Shown: positions 42,516 to 51,153, counted from the stretch's first letter. The stretch: DNA of 64,000 nt from Palsa-504 sp963818225 (GCA_963818225.1 CAWFRO010000002.1:1-64000); one strand, 5' to 3'. The notes: generated from the letters alone by a model not told the origin. Made by a program: numbers and translations.

Positions 42516-43760
42516 TCAGCCGGCCGGGCGTACCGCGCCGATCGGGACTCCGGGCGCATCGATGCTGTCGATGCGGACGAAAGCTCCGGTATACGGGGCG
42601 TCGACCATCATGCCGTTCCCGATGTAGATCCCGACGTGATGGATGGTGCTGGGGTCTGCGTTGTTGGTGGCGTAGAACAGCAGGTCACCGCGCTGCAATT
42701 CGGTCAGCGGCACGTGCGGTCCTTCTTCCCACTGGTACCCCGTGTAATGCAGGAGCTGGACCCCGGCGTGCGCCCAGGCCATCATGGTCAGGCCGGAGCA
42801 GTCATAACTGTCCGGCCCGGCCCCGCCCCACAGATACGGCTTGCCCAGCTGGGTCAGCGCCCAGTTGGCCGCGACATCGCCCTGGGTGGCCGACGCTCCC
42901 GAGCTCGACGCCCAGGCCGGGACCGCCGTGGAGCTCTCCGCGCTGCCCGCCGCCGCGGCGGCCCTGGCCGCGGCGGCGGCGGCCGCCGCGGCCAGGGCCG
43001 CCTGCCGGGCCGATTTCAGGGCCGCCGCGTGCGCCTGAGCATTGGCCAGCTGCTGGGCCAGGGTGTTCCGCTTGGCCCGGCTCGCGCTGACGAACGCCTG
43101 CTGCCGGGCCACGGCGGCCTGGACGGCCAGCTTGAGGTCGCTGGCGGCGCGAAGGTCCGCCTGCTGGACGACCAGCAGGTCGTGCGCCTGCTTGCGGAAT
43201 GCGGCGGCCACCGCGTCATTCGCCTGGGCCTCCGCTACCGTGTCCGTCCCGTTCTGGGCCAGGACCTGGCCCAGTCCGACCTCGGTCAGGTAACCCTGCG
43301 GGCCGCCGGCACTACCGATCATGGAGGTCATGGGGCCGAAACCACCACCGGATTCGAATTCCTGCTCGGCCAGGCCGGCCAGCTGGCGCTGGCTGGCTTC
43401 CTGGGCCTGCTGCGCGTATCCGAGCCTGGCCTCGGTCACCCGGTAGGCTGCCGCCGCGCGCTGCTCGTCCACCAGCGTCTGGTCATAGCGCTGGGTCAGC
43501 ACCTCGGCCTGCACCTGGAGCCCGGCCAGCTGCGCGGCCGCTGCGGAAACGCGCCCCTGCTGGGCGCCGAGGGCCGCCTGCTGCTGCCTGACGTGGTTCT
43601 CCGCCGCGTTGATCTGCGCCTGGCTCGGCGGGTTGGGGTTGCCGTCCAGCTGCCAGCGCGGCAGCGCCACCGGGGCGCTGAGCAGCACCAGCAGCCCGCT
43701 GGCCACGGCCAGCCGCAGCCAGCGGCGGCCGGAGATCTTGTTCCTCAGCCCGTTCCTCAA
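42516..43760 (-). CDS. secreted NlpC/P60 peptidoglycan hydrolase with coiled coil (RipA-like)
   Basis: An exported endopeptidase, about 414 aa. After a signal segment (RWLRLAVASGLLVLLSAPVAL) comes a long Gln/Ala-rich coiled coil (about 45-270), an Ala-rich run, and a C-terminal NlpC/P60 domain with catalytic Cys in DSYDCSGLTMMAWAHAG, His in TIHHVGIYIG and a third polar residue near DAPYTGAF. It should cut stem-peptide bonds in the wall. The start is uncertain: TTG 43760 gives a clean signal peptide, while GTG 43853 and ATG 43916 lie on Crp-type sites. Confidence 0.82.
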   Translation of the reverse strand: MRNGLRNKISGRRWLRLAVASGLLVLLSAPVALPRWQLDGNPNPPSQAQINAAENHVRQQQAALGAQQGRVSAAAAQLAGLQVQAEVLTQRYDQTLVDEQRAAAAYRVTEARLGYAQQAQEASQRQLAGLAEQEFESGGGFGPMTSMIGSAGGPQGYLTEVGLGQVLAQNGTDTVAEAQANDAVAAAFRKQAHDLLVVQQADLRAASDLKLAVQAAVARQQAFVSASRAKRNTLAQQLANAQAHAAALKSARQAALAAAAAAAAARAAAAAGSAESSTAVPAWASSSGASATQGDVAANWALTQLGKPYLWGGAGPDSYDCSGLTMMAWAHAGVQLLHYTGYQWEEGPHVPLTELQRGDLLFYATNNADPSTIHHVGIYIGNGMMVDAPYTGAFVRIDSIDAPGVPIGAVRPAG

Positions 43761-43838
43761 GCTCCAGCCCCCTGCGGCCCTGCGTCCTGGCGTCCTGGTG
43801 AGCGGTCGGCTCGTGACTGGGTTACCGTAATGCTTGAA

Positions 43839-43854
43839 TGTGGTGTTAGTCACA
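43839..43854. promoter_or_regulatory. Crp-type site 1 in crp / NlpC-P60 divergent promoter
   Basis: TGTGGTGTTAGTCACA matches TGTGA-N6-TCACA with one mismatch (G for A at position 5). It is 144-160 bp upstream of the chosen crp start and about 80 bp upstream of the preferred NlpC/P60 start. Confidence 0.5.
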
Positions 43855-43875
43855 GTGCCACGCGCGATGCCATAA

Positions 43876-43891
43876 TGTGATCCCGAGCACA
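43876..43891. promoter_or_regulatory. Crp-type site 2 in crp / NlpC-P60 divergent promoter
   Basis: TGTGATCCCGAGCACA matches TGTGA-N6-TCACA with one mismatch (G for T). It is centred 37 bp from site 1, close to 3.5 helical turns. Autoregulation of crp is likely, and both divergent genes may be controlled. Confidence 0.55.
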
Positions 43892-43998
43892 GTGCACTGC
43901 CCATGATGATCCACACTGATAGAGCAGGGGTCAGAAACTATCGCTGGCCAGTCGACCGGCAGCGATCACCGGCGGCGCGTGACCAGCAAGGAGGATTG

Positions 43999-44682
43999 GT
44001 GGAGGACGCCGAAGTGGTGCTCAGGCGGGCACCCCTTTTCGAGGGGCTCGACGAGGAAAGCGCACGGGCGCTCCGGCGGCAGATGACAGAAGTCAAGCTG
44101 TCCCGAGGCGAGCACCTCTTCCTGGAGGGCGACCAAGGCGACCGCCTGTACGTCGTGCTTGACGGCAAGATCAAGCTCACCCGCGCGGCGACGGACGGGC
44201 GCGAGAGCCTGTGGAGTGTGCTGGGACCGGGCGAGATGTTCGGCGAGCTCTCGCTGTTCGACCCTCGGCCGCGCACCTCGACCGCCAGCGCCGTCACCGA
44301 CGCCACCGTCGCGGCGCTCGGCGACGAAGCACTCCGCCCCTGGCTGATGGACCGGCCAGATGTCTCCATGCACATGCTGCGCGCATTGGCCAGGCGGCTG
44401 CGGCGGGCCAACGACGTGACGGCCGACCTGGTCTTCACCGACGTCCCCGGCCGGGTGGCCAAGAACCTGCTGGACCTGGCCGACCGGTTCGGCGAGCGGG
44501 ACAACGCCGGCCTGCATGTGCATCATGACCTGACCCAGGAGGAACTGGCCCAGCTCGTCGGCGCGTCCCGGGAGACGGTCAATAAGGCGCTGGCCGACTT
44601 CGCGGCGCGCGGCTGGCTGCAGATCTCCGCGCGCTCGGTGCTCATCCTGGACACCGAGCGGCTGCGCAGGCGGGCTCGCTAG
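43999..44682 (+). CDS. crp: Crp/Fnr-family transcriptional regulator
   Basis: A 227-aa cAMP receptor protein ortholog. Cyclic-nucleotide domain about 12-125 with LFLEGDQGDRLYVVLDGKIKL and the phosphate-binding cassette MFGELSLFDPRPRTSTASAVT; a dimer helix follows, and the HTH is LTQEELAQLVGASRETVNKALADFAARGWL. GTG 43999 is chosen because AAGGAGGA lies four bases upstream and the N terminus then matches Streptomyces Crp; the open frame to 43903 would run through a Crp-type operator. In Streptomyces Crp controls germination and secondary metabolism. Confidence 0.9.
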   Translation: MEDAEVVLRRAPLFEGLDEESARALRRQMTEVKLSRGEHLFLEGDQGDRLYVVLDGKIKLTRAATDGRESLWSVLGPGEMFGELSLFDPRPRTSTASAVTDATVAALGDEALRPWLMDRPDVSMHMLRALARRLRRANDVTADLVFTDVPGRVAKNLLDLADRFGERDNAGLHVHHDLTQEELAQLVGASRETVNKALADFAARGWLQISARSVLILDTERLRRRAR

Positions 44683-44701
44683 AGGCGGCCCGGACGCTCG
44701 C

Positions 44702-45502
44702 TCATCCCCGGCCCGGGTCCTCCTGGGCGGCCAGGTAGGCGAGCTGAGCCTTGACGGAGTTCTCCGCGGCCGGCCATAGGCCACGGTCTACGTCAGCGTA
44801 GACCACAGCCACGACCTCCGGCGGCGTCCGCGCCCCGGTGGCCAGTGCGGCCCGGACCTGATCCAGCCGTTCGGCCCGGTGCGCGATGTAGTAGTCCAGG
44901 GCCCCGATCGGGTCGGTGAGCATCGGCCCGTGCCCGGGCAGGAGCAGGCGCAGCCCGGTGCCCCCGGCCAGGGCACGCATCTGGTCCAGCGACTGGAGGT
45001 AATCACCCAGGCTGCCGTCCTCCCCGATGACCGTGGTCCCGCGCCCGAGCACCGTGTCGCCGGTGAACAGGGCGCCGTCGGCCGGGAGCAGCAGGCTTAC
45101 CGAGTCCGGCGAGTGACCGGGCGTGGCGACGACCCGCAACTCGCAGCCGGCTGCGGTGATGACATCGCCATCGGCGAATCCCTCGCTGCCGAGCCGGCCT
45201 GCCGGATCGGCCGCCTGCACCGGCGCCCCGGTCAGTTCCGCGAACCGCGCCGCACCGCCGGAGTGATCGAGGTGCCCGTGCGTCAGCAGGATCTGCGCCA
45301 CCCGCCGGTCGCCCGCGCGGGCCTCAGCGAGGACCCGCTGCAGGTGGTCCTCGTGGTCGTCGGGTCCGGGGTCGATCACTACCACCGACGTCGAACCCGG
45401 CTCGGCGATGATCCAGGTGTTGGTGCCGTCCAGGGTCATGGGCCCCGGATTGGGGGCCAGCACGCAGGTGGCCCGTTCGGTGCGGTAGCCGTCGATGGTC
45501 AC
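44702..45502 (-). CDS. MBL-fold metallohydrolase (LACTB2-like)
   Basis: A 266-aa metallo-beta-lactamase-fold hydrolase. The HxHxDH motif is LLTHGHLDHSGG, further metal ligands are in ATPGHSPDSVSL and LFTGDTVLG, and LLLPGHGPML holds the last His. The C-terminal helical extension (AHRAERLDQVRAALATGARTPPEVVAVVY...) is that of the LACTB2/RNase-like group. GTG start. Last gene of a five-gene minus-strand operon, 17 bp after the NUDIX gene. Confidence 0.85.
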   Translation of the reverse strand: MTIDGYRTERATCVLAPNPGPMTLDGTNTWIIAEPGSTSVVVIDPGPDDHEDHLQRVLAEARAGDRRVAQILLTHGHLDHSGGAARFAELTGAPVQAADPAGRLGSEGFADGDVITAAGCELRVVATPGHSPDSVSLLLPADGALFTGDTVLGRGTTVIGEDGSLGDYLQSLDQMRALAGGTGLRLLLPGHGPMLTDPIGALDYYIAHRAERLDQVRAALATGARTPPEVVAVVYADVDRGLWPAAENSVKAQLAYLAAQEDPGRG

Positions 45503-45519
45503 AACGCTGCCCTTACCTT

Positions 45520-46389
45520 TCAGAGCGGATACTCAACGGCCGGCGGGAGGGCCAGCCAGGCCTGCCCGTCCTCGAGGACCACCTTGGACATCAACGGAGT
45601 GATCATCCGGCGCTCGGCCAGGATGCTGGCGACGTCCCGGTACGCCGTGAGCTCGGCCAGCGTCACGGCCGTCGGCGGCAGCACGGTGATCTCCCCGGCC
45701 CGGGCGGCCGCCAAGGCCGCAGTGGGCCGCCACCAGCTTCCCGAATCCGATTCACCCGTTCCGGCCACCGCCAGCGAGGCCAGCTGGCCGGGCGGCAGGG
45801 CGGCGGCGAAGAACCAGGTGTCGAAACGGCGGGGGGCGACCTCCGGCGTTATCCAGCGGGTCCATGGCGTCAGCAGGTCGGCCCGCAGCACCAGGCGCCG
45901 GCGGTGCAGCAGGTCGGCCAGCGAGAGCGATCCGCTGAGCAGCGCGCGCTGGTCCTCGTCCAGGACCGCGCTGTCGGGCCGCCGCTCGCCCGGCGCGGGC
46001 TCGGCCAGCAGCACGCCCGATTCCTCGAACGTTTCCCGGACCGCCGCAGCAACCAGGGCACATGCGTGCCGAGCCGGGATACCCAGCTGGCTGGCGAAGT
46101 CGTCCGGGGTAGGGCCGACCCACTTGGTATCGGCGATAGCCGGATCCGCGTCCAGGTCGTCCACCGACCCGCCCGGGAACACACAGGCCCCGGGCGCGAA
46201 ATCCAGTGCCCTGGTCCGCTGCAGCAGGAAGGTCTCCACCCCGTCCGGCCCAGCGGCCGGGCGGACCAGGATCACCGTGGCCGCGTCCCGCGGGACCGCG
46301 GGCTGCGCGGTGCCCGCCCCGATCTCACGCGCGCGGTCGGCCATCCCGCGGCCCGCGGGGAGGCGCGCACCAGGCCGGGCCTCGTCCAT
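45520..46389 (-). CDS. NUDIX hydrolase (NUDT19/RNF-like, long insertion)
   Basis: Hydrolyses nucleoside diphosphate derivatives, possibly CoA or acyl-CoA. The NUDIX box is split: the leading glycines are in ACVFPGGSVDD and the RE-x-x-EE-x-G core is AAVRETFEESGVLL, separated by an insertion of about 50 residues as in the NUDT19 group. The 289 aa fit that group. ATG 46389 is chosen over GTG 46395; CAGGTG lies upstream. It begins 10 bp after the RidA stop in the operon. Confidence 0.8.
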   Translation of the reverse strand: MDEARPGARLPAGRGMADRAREIGAGTAQPAVPRDAATVILVRPAAGPDGVETFLLQRTRALDFAPGACVFPGGSVDDLDADPAIADTKWVGPTPDDFASQLGIPARHACALVAAAVRETFEESGVLLAEPAPGERRPDSAVLDEDQRALLSGSLSLADLLHRRRLVLRADLLTPWTRWITPEVAPRRFDTWFFAAALPPGQLASLAVAGTGESDSGSWWRPTAALAAARAGEITVLPPTAVTLAELTAYRDVASILAERRMITPLMSKVVLEDGQAWLALPPAVEYPL

Positions 46390-46399
46390 CGGCACCTGC

Positions 46400-46861
46400 T
46401 CAGCCGCCGACTTCGGCGATCAGCTCGACTTCGACCGGCGCGTCCAGCGGCAGCTCAGCCACCCCAACCGCACTGCGGGCATGCCGCCCGGCCTCGCCGA
46501 ACACCTCGATGAGCAGCTCACTGGCCCCGTTCACGACCTGTGGCTGGCTGTTGAAGCCCGGTGCGCTGGCCACGAACCCGGTGACCTTGACGATGCGGCG
46601 GATAGCGTCCAGGCCGCCGGCGGCCTCCGCGGCGGCCGCCAGCGCGTTGAGGGCGCAGACCCGGGCCAGGCCGACCGCATCGAGCACGCTGACCTGGCTG
46701 CCGACCTTGCCGACCGCGGACAGTTTCCCGTCCACCGTCGGCAGCTGACCCGCGGTATAGACGAACTGGCCAGCCCGCACCGCGGGCACGTACGCGCCCC
46801 CGGGAGCGGCCACGGGCGGCAGGGTGAGGCCCAGTTCAGCCAGCCGCGTGGCCGCGCTCAC
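46400..46861 (-). CDS. RidA family protein (enamine/imine deaminase-like)
   Basis: A 153-aa member of the YjgF/YER057c/UK114 family. VYTAGQLPTVDGKLSAVGKV, ALNALAAAAEAAGGLDAIRRIVKVTGFVAS and ELLIEVFGEAGRHARSAVGVAELPLDAPVEVELIAEV are typical; the catalytic Arg of RidA (in ARSAVGVAELP) is kept. GTG 46861 overlaps the DUF4177 stop (GTGA), so translation is coupled. Confidence 0.88.
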   Translation of the reverse strand: MSAATRLAELGLTLPPVAAPGGAYVPAVRAGQFVYTAGQLPTVDGKLSAVGKVGSQVSVLDAVGLARVCALNALAAAAEAAGGLDAIRRIVKVTGFVASAPGFNSQPQVVNGASELLIEVFGEAGRHARSAVGVAELPLDAPVEVELIAEVGG

Positions 46862-47013
46862 GGTTTCTCTCGCTTCAGGTAGGCGACCAGCTGCTCGGAG
46901 TTGGGCCCCGGTATCACCGTGACCAGCTCCCACCCGTCGTCACCCCAGTTGTCCAGGATCTGCTTGGTCGCGTGCACGAGCAGCGGCACGGTCGCATACT
47001 CCCACTTCGGCAT
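46858..47013 (-). CDS. DUF4177 small protein
   Basis: A 51-aa protein: MPKWEYATVPLLVHATKQIL... followed by GWELVTVIPGPNSEQLVAYLKREKP. The W-E-Y start and DGWELV core are the DUF4177 signature. It starts 9 bp after the SPFH gene's stop and its own stop overlaps the RidA start, so it is locked into the operon. In Streptomyces a similar small gene sits between the ArsA pair and the RidA gene. Function unknown. Confidence 0.8.
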   Translation of the reverse strand: MPKWEYATVPLLVHATKQILDNWGDDGWELVTVIPGPNSEQLVAYLKREKP

Positions 47014-47022
47014 GGACCGACC

Positions 47023-48045
47023 TTACGCCTGCTCCTTGGCGGCAAGGTCGGGGGCAGTGACTTGGCGAATCTCAGGAGGAAGAACGTCCTCCACCTCAGG
47101 CACCGCCTCCACCTCAGGCACCGCCTCCACCTCAGGCACCGCCTCCACCTCAGGCACCGGCGGGATAGCCGACTCCTCGAGCTCGGGCACATTGGTGTGC
47201 GCGATGGCGGCCTCGGCCGCCGCCACCTCCGCATCGCCGAGATCATCGAGCTCGGCCGGCGGCTCGTGCTCCGGGTGTGCGGGGCCGGGGGCCATCTTCT
47301 CGAAGAACCTGAGCAGCTCGACCGGAACGGGCATGACCAGCGTGCTGTTCCGTTCGCCTGCTACTTCGACCACGGTCTGGAGCAGGCGCAGCTGCAGCGC
47401 GGCCGGGTCGCGCGCCATGACGTTCGCCGCGGCCGCGAGCCGCTTGGACGCCTGGTACTCACCGTCGGCGGTGATGATCCTGGCCCGCCGCTCCCGCTCG
47501 GCTTCGGCCTGCCGCGACATGGATCGCTTCATGGCATCGGGCAGCGACACGTCCTTGATTTCCACCCGCTCGACCCTGATACCCCACGGGCCTTCGGTCG
47601 GCTCGTCAATGATCCGGCGCAGCTCACGATTCACCGACTCCCGCTCGGCGAGCAGCTGGTCCATCTCGGACTGACCGATGATCGACCGCAGCGAGGTCTG
47701 AGCTTGCTGTGAGATGGCGAACATGTAGTTCTGCACGTTCACGGTGGCCTTGATCGGGTCCACCACACGGAAGTACACCACCGCGTCGACCCGGACGCTC
47801 ACGTTGTCCCGGGTGATGCCCTCCTGGGCGGGCACCGCCATGGCGACGATCTGCATGTTGACCTTCTGCATCCGGTCGCCGACCGGCCGCATGACGGCCA
47901 GCCCGGGGCCGCGGATCTCGGGCATGACCCGGCCGAACCGGTAGATGATGCCCTTCTCGTACTGCTGGACCACCTTGACCGAGCGGGCGGCCGCGATTAT
48001 CCCGAGTATGACAACGATCACGATGATGGCAACGACTGCACCCAT
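47023..48045 (-). CDS. SPFH/band 7 membrane protein (slipin-like)
   Basis: A 340-aa membrane protein. An N-terminal TM helix (2-20, GAVVAIIVIVVILGIIAAA) precedes the SPFH domain (about 25-195: VKVVQQYEKGIIYRFGRV, PAQEGITRDNVSVRVDAVVYFRVVDPIKA, RSIIGQSEMDQLLAERESVN), then a coiled stretch AERERRARIITADGEYQASKRL as in slipins/stomatins. The acidic C-terminal tail contains four V-P-E-V-E-A-type repeats. ATG 48045 has AGAGAGG upstream. Usually slipins pair with NfeD, which is not seen here. First gene of the five-gene operon. Confidence 0.85.
   Translation of the reverse strand: MGAVVAIIVIVVILGIIAAARSVKVVQQYEKGIIYRFGRVMPEIRGPGLAVMRPVGDRMQKVNMQIVAMAVPAQEGITRDNVSVRVDAVVYFRVVDPIKATVNVQNYMFAISQQAQTSLRSIIGQSEMDQLLAERESVNRELRRIIDEPTEGPWGIRVERVEIKDVSLPDAMKRSMSRQAEAERERRARIITADGEYQASKRLAAAANVMARDPAALQLRLLQTVVEVAGERNSTLVMPVPVELLRFFEKMAPGPAHPEHEPPAELDDLGDAEVAAAEAAIAHTNVPELEESAIPPVPEVEAVPEVEAVPEVEAVPEVEDVLPPEIRQVTAPDLAAKEQA
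47089..47160 (-). repeat. 18-bp tandem repeat, four copies
   Basis: Four consecutive copies of CTCCACCTCAGGCACCGC (the last ends in G) encode P-E-V-E-A-V repeats in the SPFH protein tail. Near-perfect identity suggests recent expansion or contraction and likely length variation between strains. Confidence 0.92.
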
Positions 48046-48175
48046 CGGGACCACCTCTCTTCCTACGCACCAGATTAGTGACTGCACGGCCACGCGCTAC
48101 CCACCGCCGCCGAACCAGGAGGTATCCGGGCGGAGATAGCCTCCGAAGGAGAGAGCGACGGAGGCAGCATCGAAA

Positions 48176-49198
48176 ATGTCCACCAGGGATACCGACTGGG
48201 ACGGCGTGCGGCTGCACGTGGTCACGGGCAAGGGCGGCACGGGCAAGACCACGGTGGCGGCAGCCTTGGCGCTGGCCCTGGCTACCGCCGGCCGCCGGGT
48301 CCTGTTGATCGAGGTCGAGGGAAGACAGGGCTTGGCCAGGCTGTTCGACTGCCCTCCGCTGCCGTACGAGGAACGTAAGGTCGCCCTCGGCCTCGGGGCC
48401 AAGGGCGCCGAAGGCGGCGACGTGTACGCGCTCGCGGTCGACCCCGAAGGTGCCCTCCTGGACTACCTGGAGATGTTCTACAACATGCGTCGCGCCGGGA
48501 AGACGCTGACCAAGCTCGGCGTGGTCGATTTCGCGACCACGATCGCGCCTGGCCTGTCCGACGTGCTGGTCACCGGAAAGGCCACCGAGGCGGCCAGGCG
48601 CCGCGTCGACGGCCGGGCCAGCAGCCACGTGTATCACGCCGTCGTGATGGACGCGCCGCCGACCGGCCGGATCGGGCGCTTCCTCGACGTGAGCACGGAG
48701 GTTTCCGGGCTGGCCAAGGTGGGCCCGATCAAGACCCACTCCGACACCGTGGCCAAGGTGATCCGCTCGCCGCAGACGGTGGTGCACTTCGTTACCACGC
48801 TGGAGGAGATGCCGGTCCAGGAGACCCTGGACGGCATCGCTGAGCTCCGCGAGCGAACCGGCGGCGCCATCCGGCCCGGGGGCATCATCGTCAACATGGC
48901 CCGCCCGGCGATCCTCGGCGCCGATGACCTGGCCGCGGCGGCCAGCGGCTCCCTCGACCTCACCGAACTCGTCCTCGGGCTGAAGGCGGCCGGGATCAGC
49001 GACGATCACGGCCTGGCCGCCGATCTCATGGCTGAATTGCGCGAGCACGCACGGCACGTGGCCCTGCAGGATACGGAACGGGATGAGCTGCTGACCGCCG
49101 ACCTGCCGCACTACGAGCTGCCGATGATCCCGGACGGGATCGACCTGGCCGGCCTGTACCAGCTGGCCGCGAAACTCAGAGAGCAGGGGGCCGCATGA
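48176..49198 (+). CDS. ArsA/Get3-family ATPase, first paralog
   Basis: A 340-aa P-loop ATPase. The deviant Walker A is GKGGTGKTT (18-26), with VVMDAPPTGRIGRFL as switch II/Walker B. Members act in membrane-protein targeting (Get3) or arsenite efflux (ArsA); no ars genes are nearby. This gene and the next overlap by 4 bp (ATGA) and probably form a heteromeric pair, conserved beside wblA in actinobacteria. The ATG at 48176 has GGAGG 12 bases upstream. Confidence 0.85.
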   Translation: MSTRDTDWDGVRLHVVTGKGGTGKTTVAAALALALATAGRRVLLIEVEGRQGLARLFDCPPLPYEERKVALGLGAKGAEGGDVYALAVDPEGALLDYLEMFYNMRRAGKTLTKLGVVDFATTIAPGLSDVLVTGKATEAARRRVDGRASSHVYHAVVMDAPPTGRIGRFLDVSTEVSGLAKVGPIKTHSDTVAKVIRSPQTVVHFVTTLEEMPVQETLDGIAELRERTGGAIRPGGIIVNMARPAILGADDLAAAASGSLDLTELVLGLKAAGISDDHGLAADLMAELREHARHVALQDTERDELLTADLPHYELPMIPDGIDLAGLYQLAAKLREQGAA

Positions 49199-50364
49199 GC
49201 ATCAGCCCGCCCAGGCTCGACATGGACCGGCTCATCGACGACCGCAGGACGAGGATCATCGTCTGCTGCGGTTCAGGCGGCGTGGGAAAGACCACCGCCG
49301 CGGCCGCGATCGGGCTGCGTGCCGCCGAACGCGGCAGGCAGGCCTGCGTGCTGACCGTTGACCCGGCCCGCCGGCTGGCCCAGTCGATGGGCCTGACCTC
49401 GCTGGACAACACCCCCCGGCAGGTCGACGGCGTTGACACCTCCGCCGGCGGCAGCCTGTACGCGATGATGCTGGACATGAAGCGGACCTTCGACGAGATC
49501 GTGGAAGCGCACGCCGACCCCGACCGGGCCACGCAGATCCTGGCCAACCCGTTCTATCAGTCGCTGTCCTCCAGCTTCGCCGGGACGCAGGAGTACATGG
49601 CCATGGAGAAACTCGGCCAGCTCCGGCACGCCGATGACTGGGATCTCATCGTCGTGGATACCCCGCCGAGCCGGTCCGCGCTGGATTTCCTCGATGCGCC
49701 GCAACGGCTCGGCAAGTTTCTCGACGGCAGGCTGATCCGGCTGCTGACCGTCCCGGCCAAGGCCGGGATGTCGTACATGAAGGTGCTCAACGCCGGGTTC
49801 GGGCTGATGACGAGCGCGCTGACCAAGATCATCGGCGCGCAGGTGCTCAAGGACGCCCAGACCTTCGTCACAGCGTTCGACACGATGTTCGGCGGCTTCC
49901 GTGAGCGCGCCGAGTGGACTTACCGGCTCCTGCAGACGCCGGGCACCGCGTTCCTCGTCGTCGCCGCGCCCGAGCCCGATGCGCTCCGCGAAGCCTCGTA
50001 CTTCGTCGAGCGCCTCGACGCCGAACGCATGCCGCTGGCCGGGCTCATCCTGAACCGCGTGCACGTGTCGCCGGCGGCCCGGCTCAGCGCCGCGCGGAGC
50101 CTGGCCGCCGCCGAGACCCTGGACATGCATGACCAGCCGGATGGCGAGAACGGGCCGGGTGCCCGTCACGCCCTCGCGGCCGCAGTACTGCGGATGCACG
50201 CCGAGCGGGTAAACCTGGGCCAACGGGAACGGCGGCTGGCCGAGCACTTCACCTCGGCCCACCCGGCCATTCCCGTTACCGAGATCATCGCGCAGCCCGA
50301 GGACGTCCACGACCTCGACGGTCTCCGGGTGATCGGGACGGTCCTGGCTCAGCCGAGCCCGTAA
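49195..50364 (+). CDS. ArsA/Get3-family ATPase, second paralog
   Basis: A 389-aa ATPase. Walker A GSGGVGKTT (26-34), VLTVDPARRLAQSMGL (switch I), LIVVDTPPSRSALDFLDAP (switch II), and late LILNRVHVSP. DPARRLAQSMGL is the canonical ArsA/Get3 switch I, which the first paralog lacks (it has LIEVEGRQGL), so the two are specialised. Its start overlaps the end of the first paralog. The wblA gene converges from the right. Confidence 0.87.
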   Translation: MSISPPRLDMDRLIDDRRTRIIVCCGSGGVGKTTAAAAIGLRAAERGRQACVLTVDPARRLAQSMGLTSLDNTPRQVDGVDTSAGGSLYAMMLDMKRTFDEIVEAHADPDRATQILANPFYQSLSSSFAGTQEYMAMEKLGQLRHADDWDLIVVDTPPSRSALDFLDAPQRLGKFLDGRLIRLLTVPAKAGMSYMKVLNAGFGLMTSALTKIIGAQVLKDAQTFVTAFDTMFGGFRERAEWTYRLLQTPGTAFLVVAAPEPDALREASYFVERLDAERMPLAGLILNRVHVSPAARLSAARSLAAAETLDMHDQPDGENGPGARHALAAAVLRMHAERVNLGQRERRLAEHFTSAHPAIPVTEIIAQPEDVHDLDGLRVIGTVLAQPSP

Positions 50365-50459
50365 CCCGCCCGGTGCGGGCCGTGAATCCGGCTCCGCCGC
50401 GGGCTACGGGCTCCGGTACCTCCGACCGGCCGGCCAACCGCGCTGATCAGTCGCGCTGA

Positions 50460-50762
50460 TCAGCTGGCCACGAGCTCGTCGATGGACTGCCGCTCGTACT
50501 CGTCGCGGGCCCGCTCAAGCAGCTCGCGCCACGAGGTCACGTCCGGGCGCCGGCGGAGCAGCGCACGGCGCTCCCGTTCGGTCATCCCGCCCCAGACACC
50601 GAACTCGATTCCGTTGTCGAGCGCGTCCGCAAGGCACTCTGTGCGCACCGGGCAGCCCCGGCAAACCAGCTTGGCGCGATTCTGCGCCGCGCCCTGAACG
50701 AACAGCTCGTCAGGGTCGGTTCCCTTGCATGCGGCGCGTGTGGTCCAGTCAGTGATCCACAT
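50460..50762 (-). CDS. wblA: WhiB-family regulator WblA
   Basis: A 100-aa iron-sulfur transcription factor that in Streptomyces represses antibiotic production and promotes aerial development. The four cluster cysteines are C12, C34, C37 and C43 (CKGTDPDELF, CRGCPVRTEC), followed by FGVWGGMTERERRALLRRRP, the WhiB G-V-W-G-G turn and basic tail. The sequence FVQGAAQNRAK and TSWRELLE are WblA-like, and so is the position between the ArsA pair and a PBP. ATG 50762 gives the typical MWITDW start. Confidence 0.92.
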   Translation of the reverse strand: MWITDWTTRAACKGTDPDELFVQGAAQNRAKLVCRGCPVRTECLADALDNGIEFGVWGGMTERERRALLRRRPDVTSWRELLERARDEYERQSIDELVAS

Positions 50763-51153
50763 GTGCCCACTCCTCTTGTTGATCGTCGAGCACGAACGCT
50801 CAGACGGTCGTCTCGATGGGTTTGCGATCCCGGGCTAGCACGTGCGGCCGCGCTGCCACGGTTATCTGTTCGTGATCCAGCAACTTACGGAAGTCCGGCC
50901 GAGATGCCAAGACCCCGGCATGGCCATTTAACAAATAGTCCTGACGGACTATATACAACCGATTGGAGTCACTCTACGGATGCGGTCATGCCGAGTTTGT
51001 AGCTCCATGATGTGAGTCACATCGCCTATCTTGTGCCATGAATTCCGATTCATACCTCATTTGGTCTGCCTAACTGTGTCTAGGCGCCTGTAGGTCATGT
51101 ATGTCCGGTACGAGCGCACTCGCTAGTGGCGAGCGCCGCGTACGCTAAGTCGG
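50763..51153. other. divergent promoter region wblA / PBP with palindrome
   Basis: A 391-bp spacer, rich in A/T for this genome around 50930-51070. GATGTGA-G-TCACATC at 51009-51023 is a perfect 15-bp palindrome (central G) and a possible regulator site; its 1-bp spacer excludes a standard Crp site. No small gene was found. wblA typically has a long, heavily regulated leader. Confidence 0.5.

Noticed and set aside
44879..46882. 667-codon plus-strand frame opposite MBL/NUDIX/RidA genes
   Set aside because: Covers three well-supported minus-strand genes and shows no domain.
47089..47160. CRISPR-like 18-bp repeat
   Set aside because: Contiguous copies without spacers inside the SPFH reading frame.
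48176..50364. Arsenic-resistance operon because of two ArsA-like ATPases
   Set aside because: No arsB, arsC, arsR or arsD nearby; the pair belongs to the conserved wblA block and is more like Get3 ATPases.
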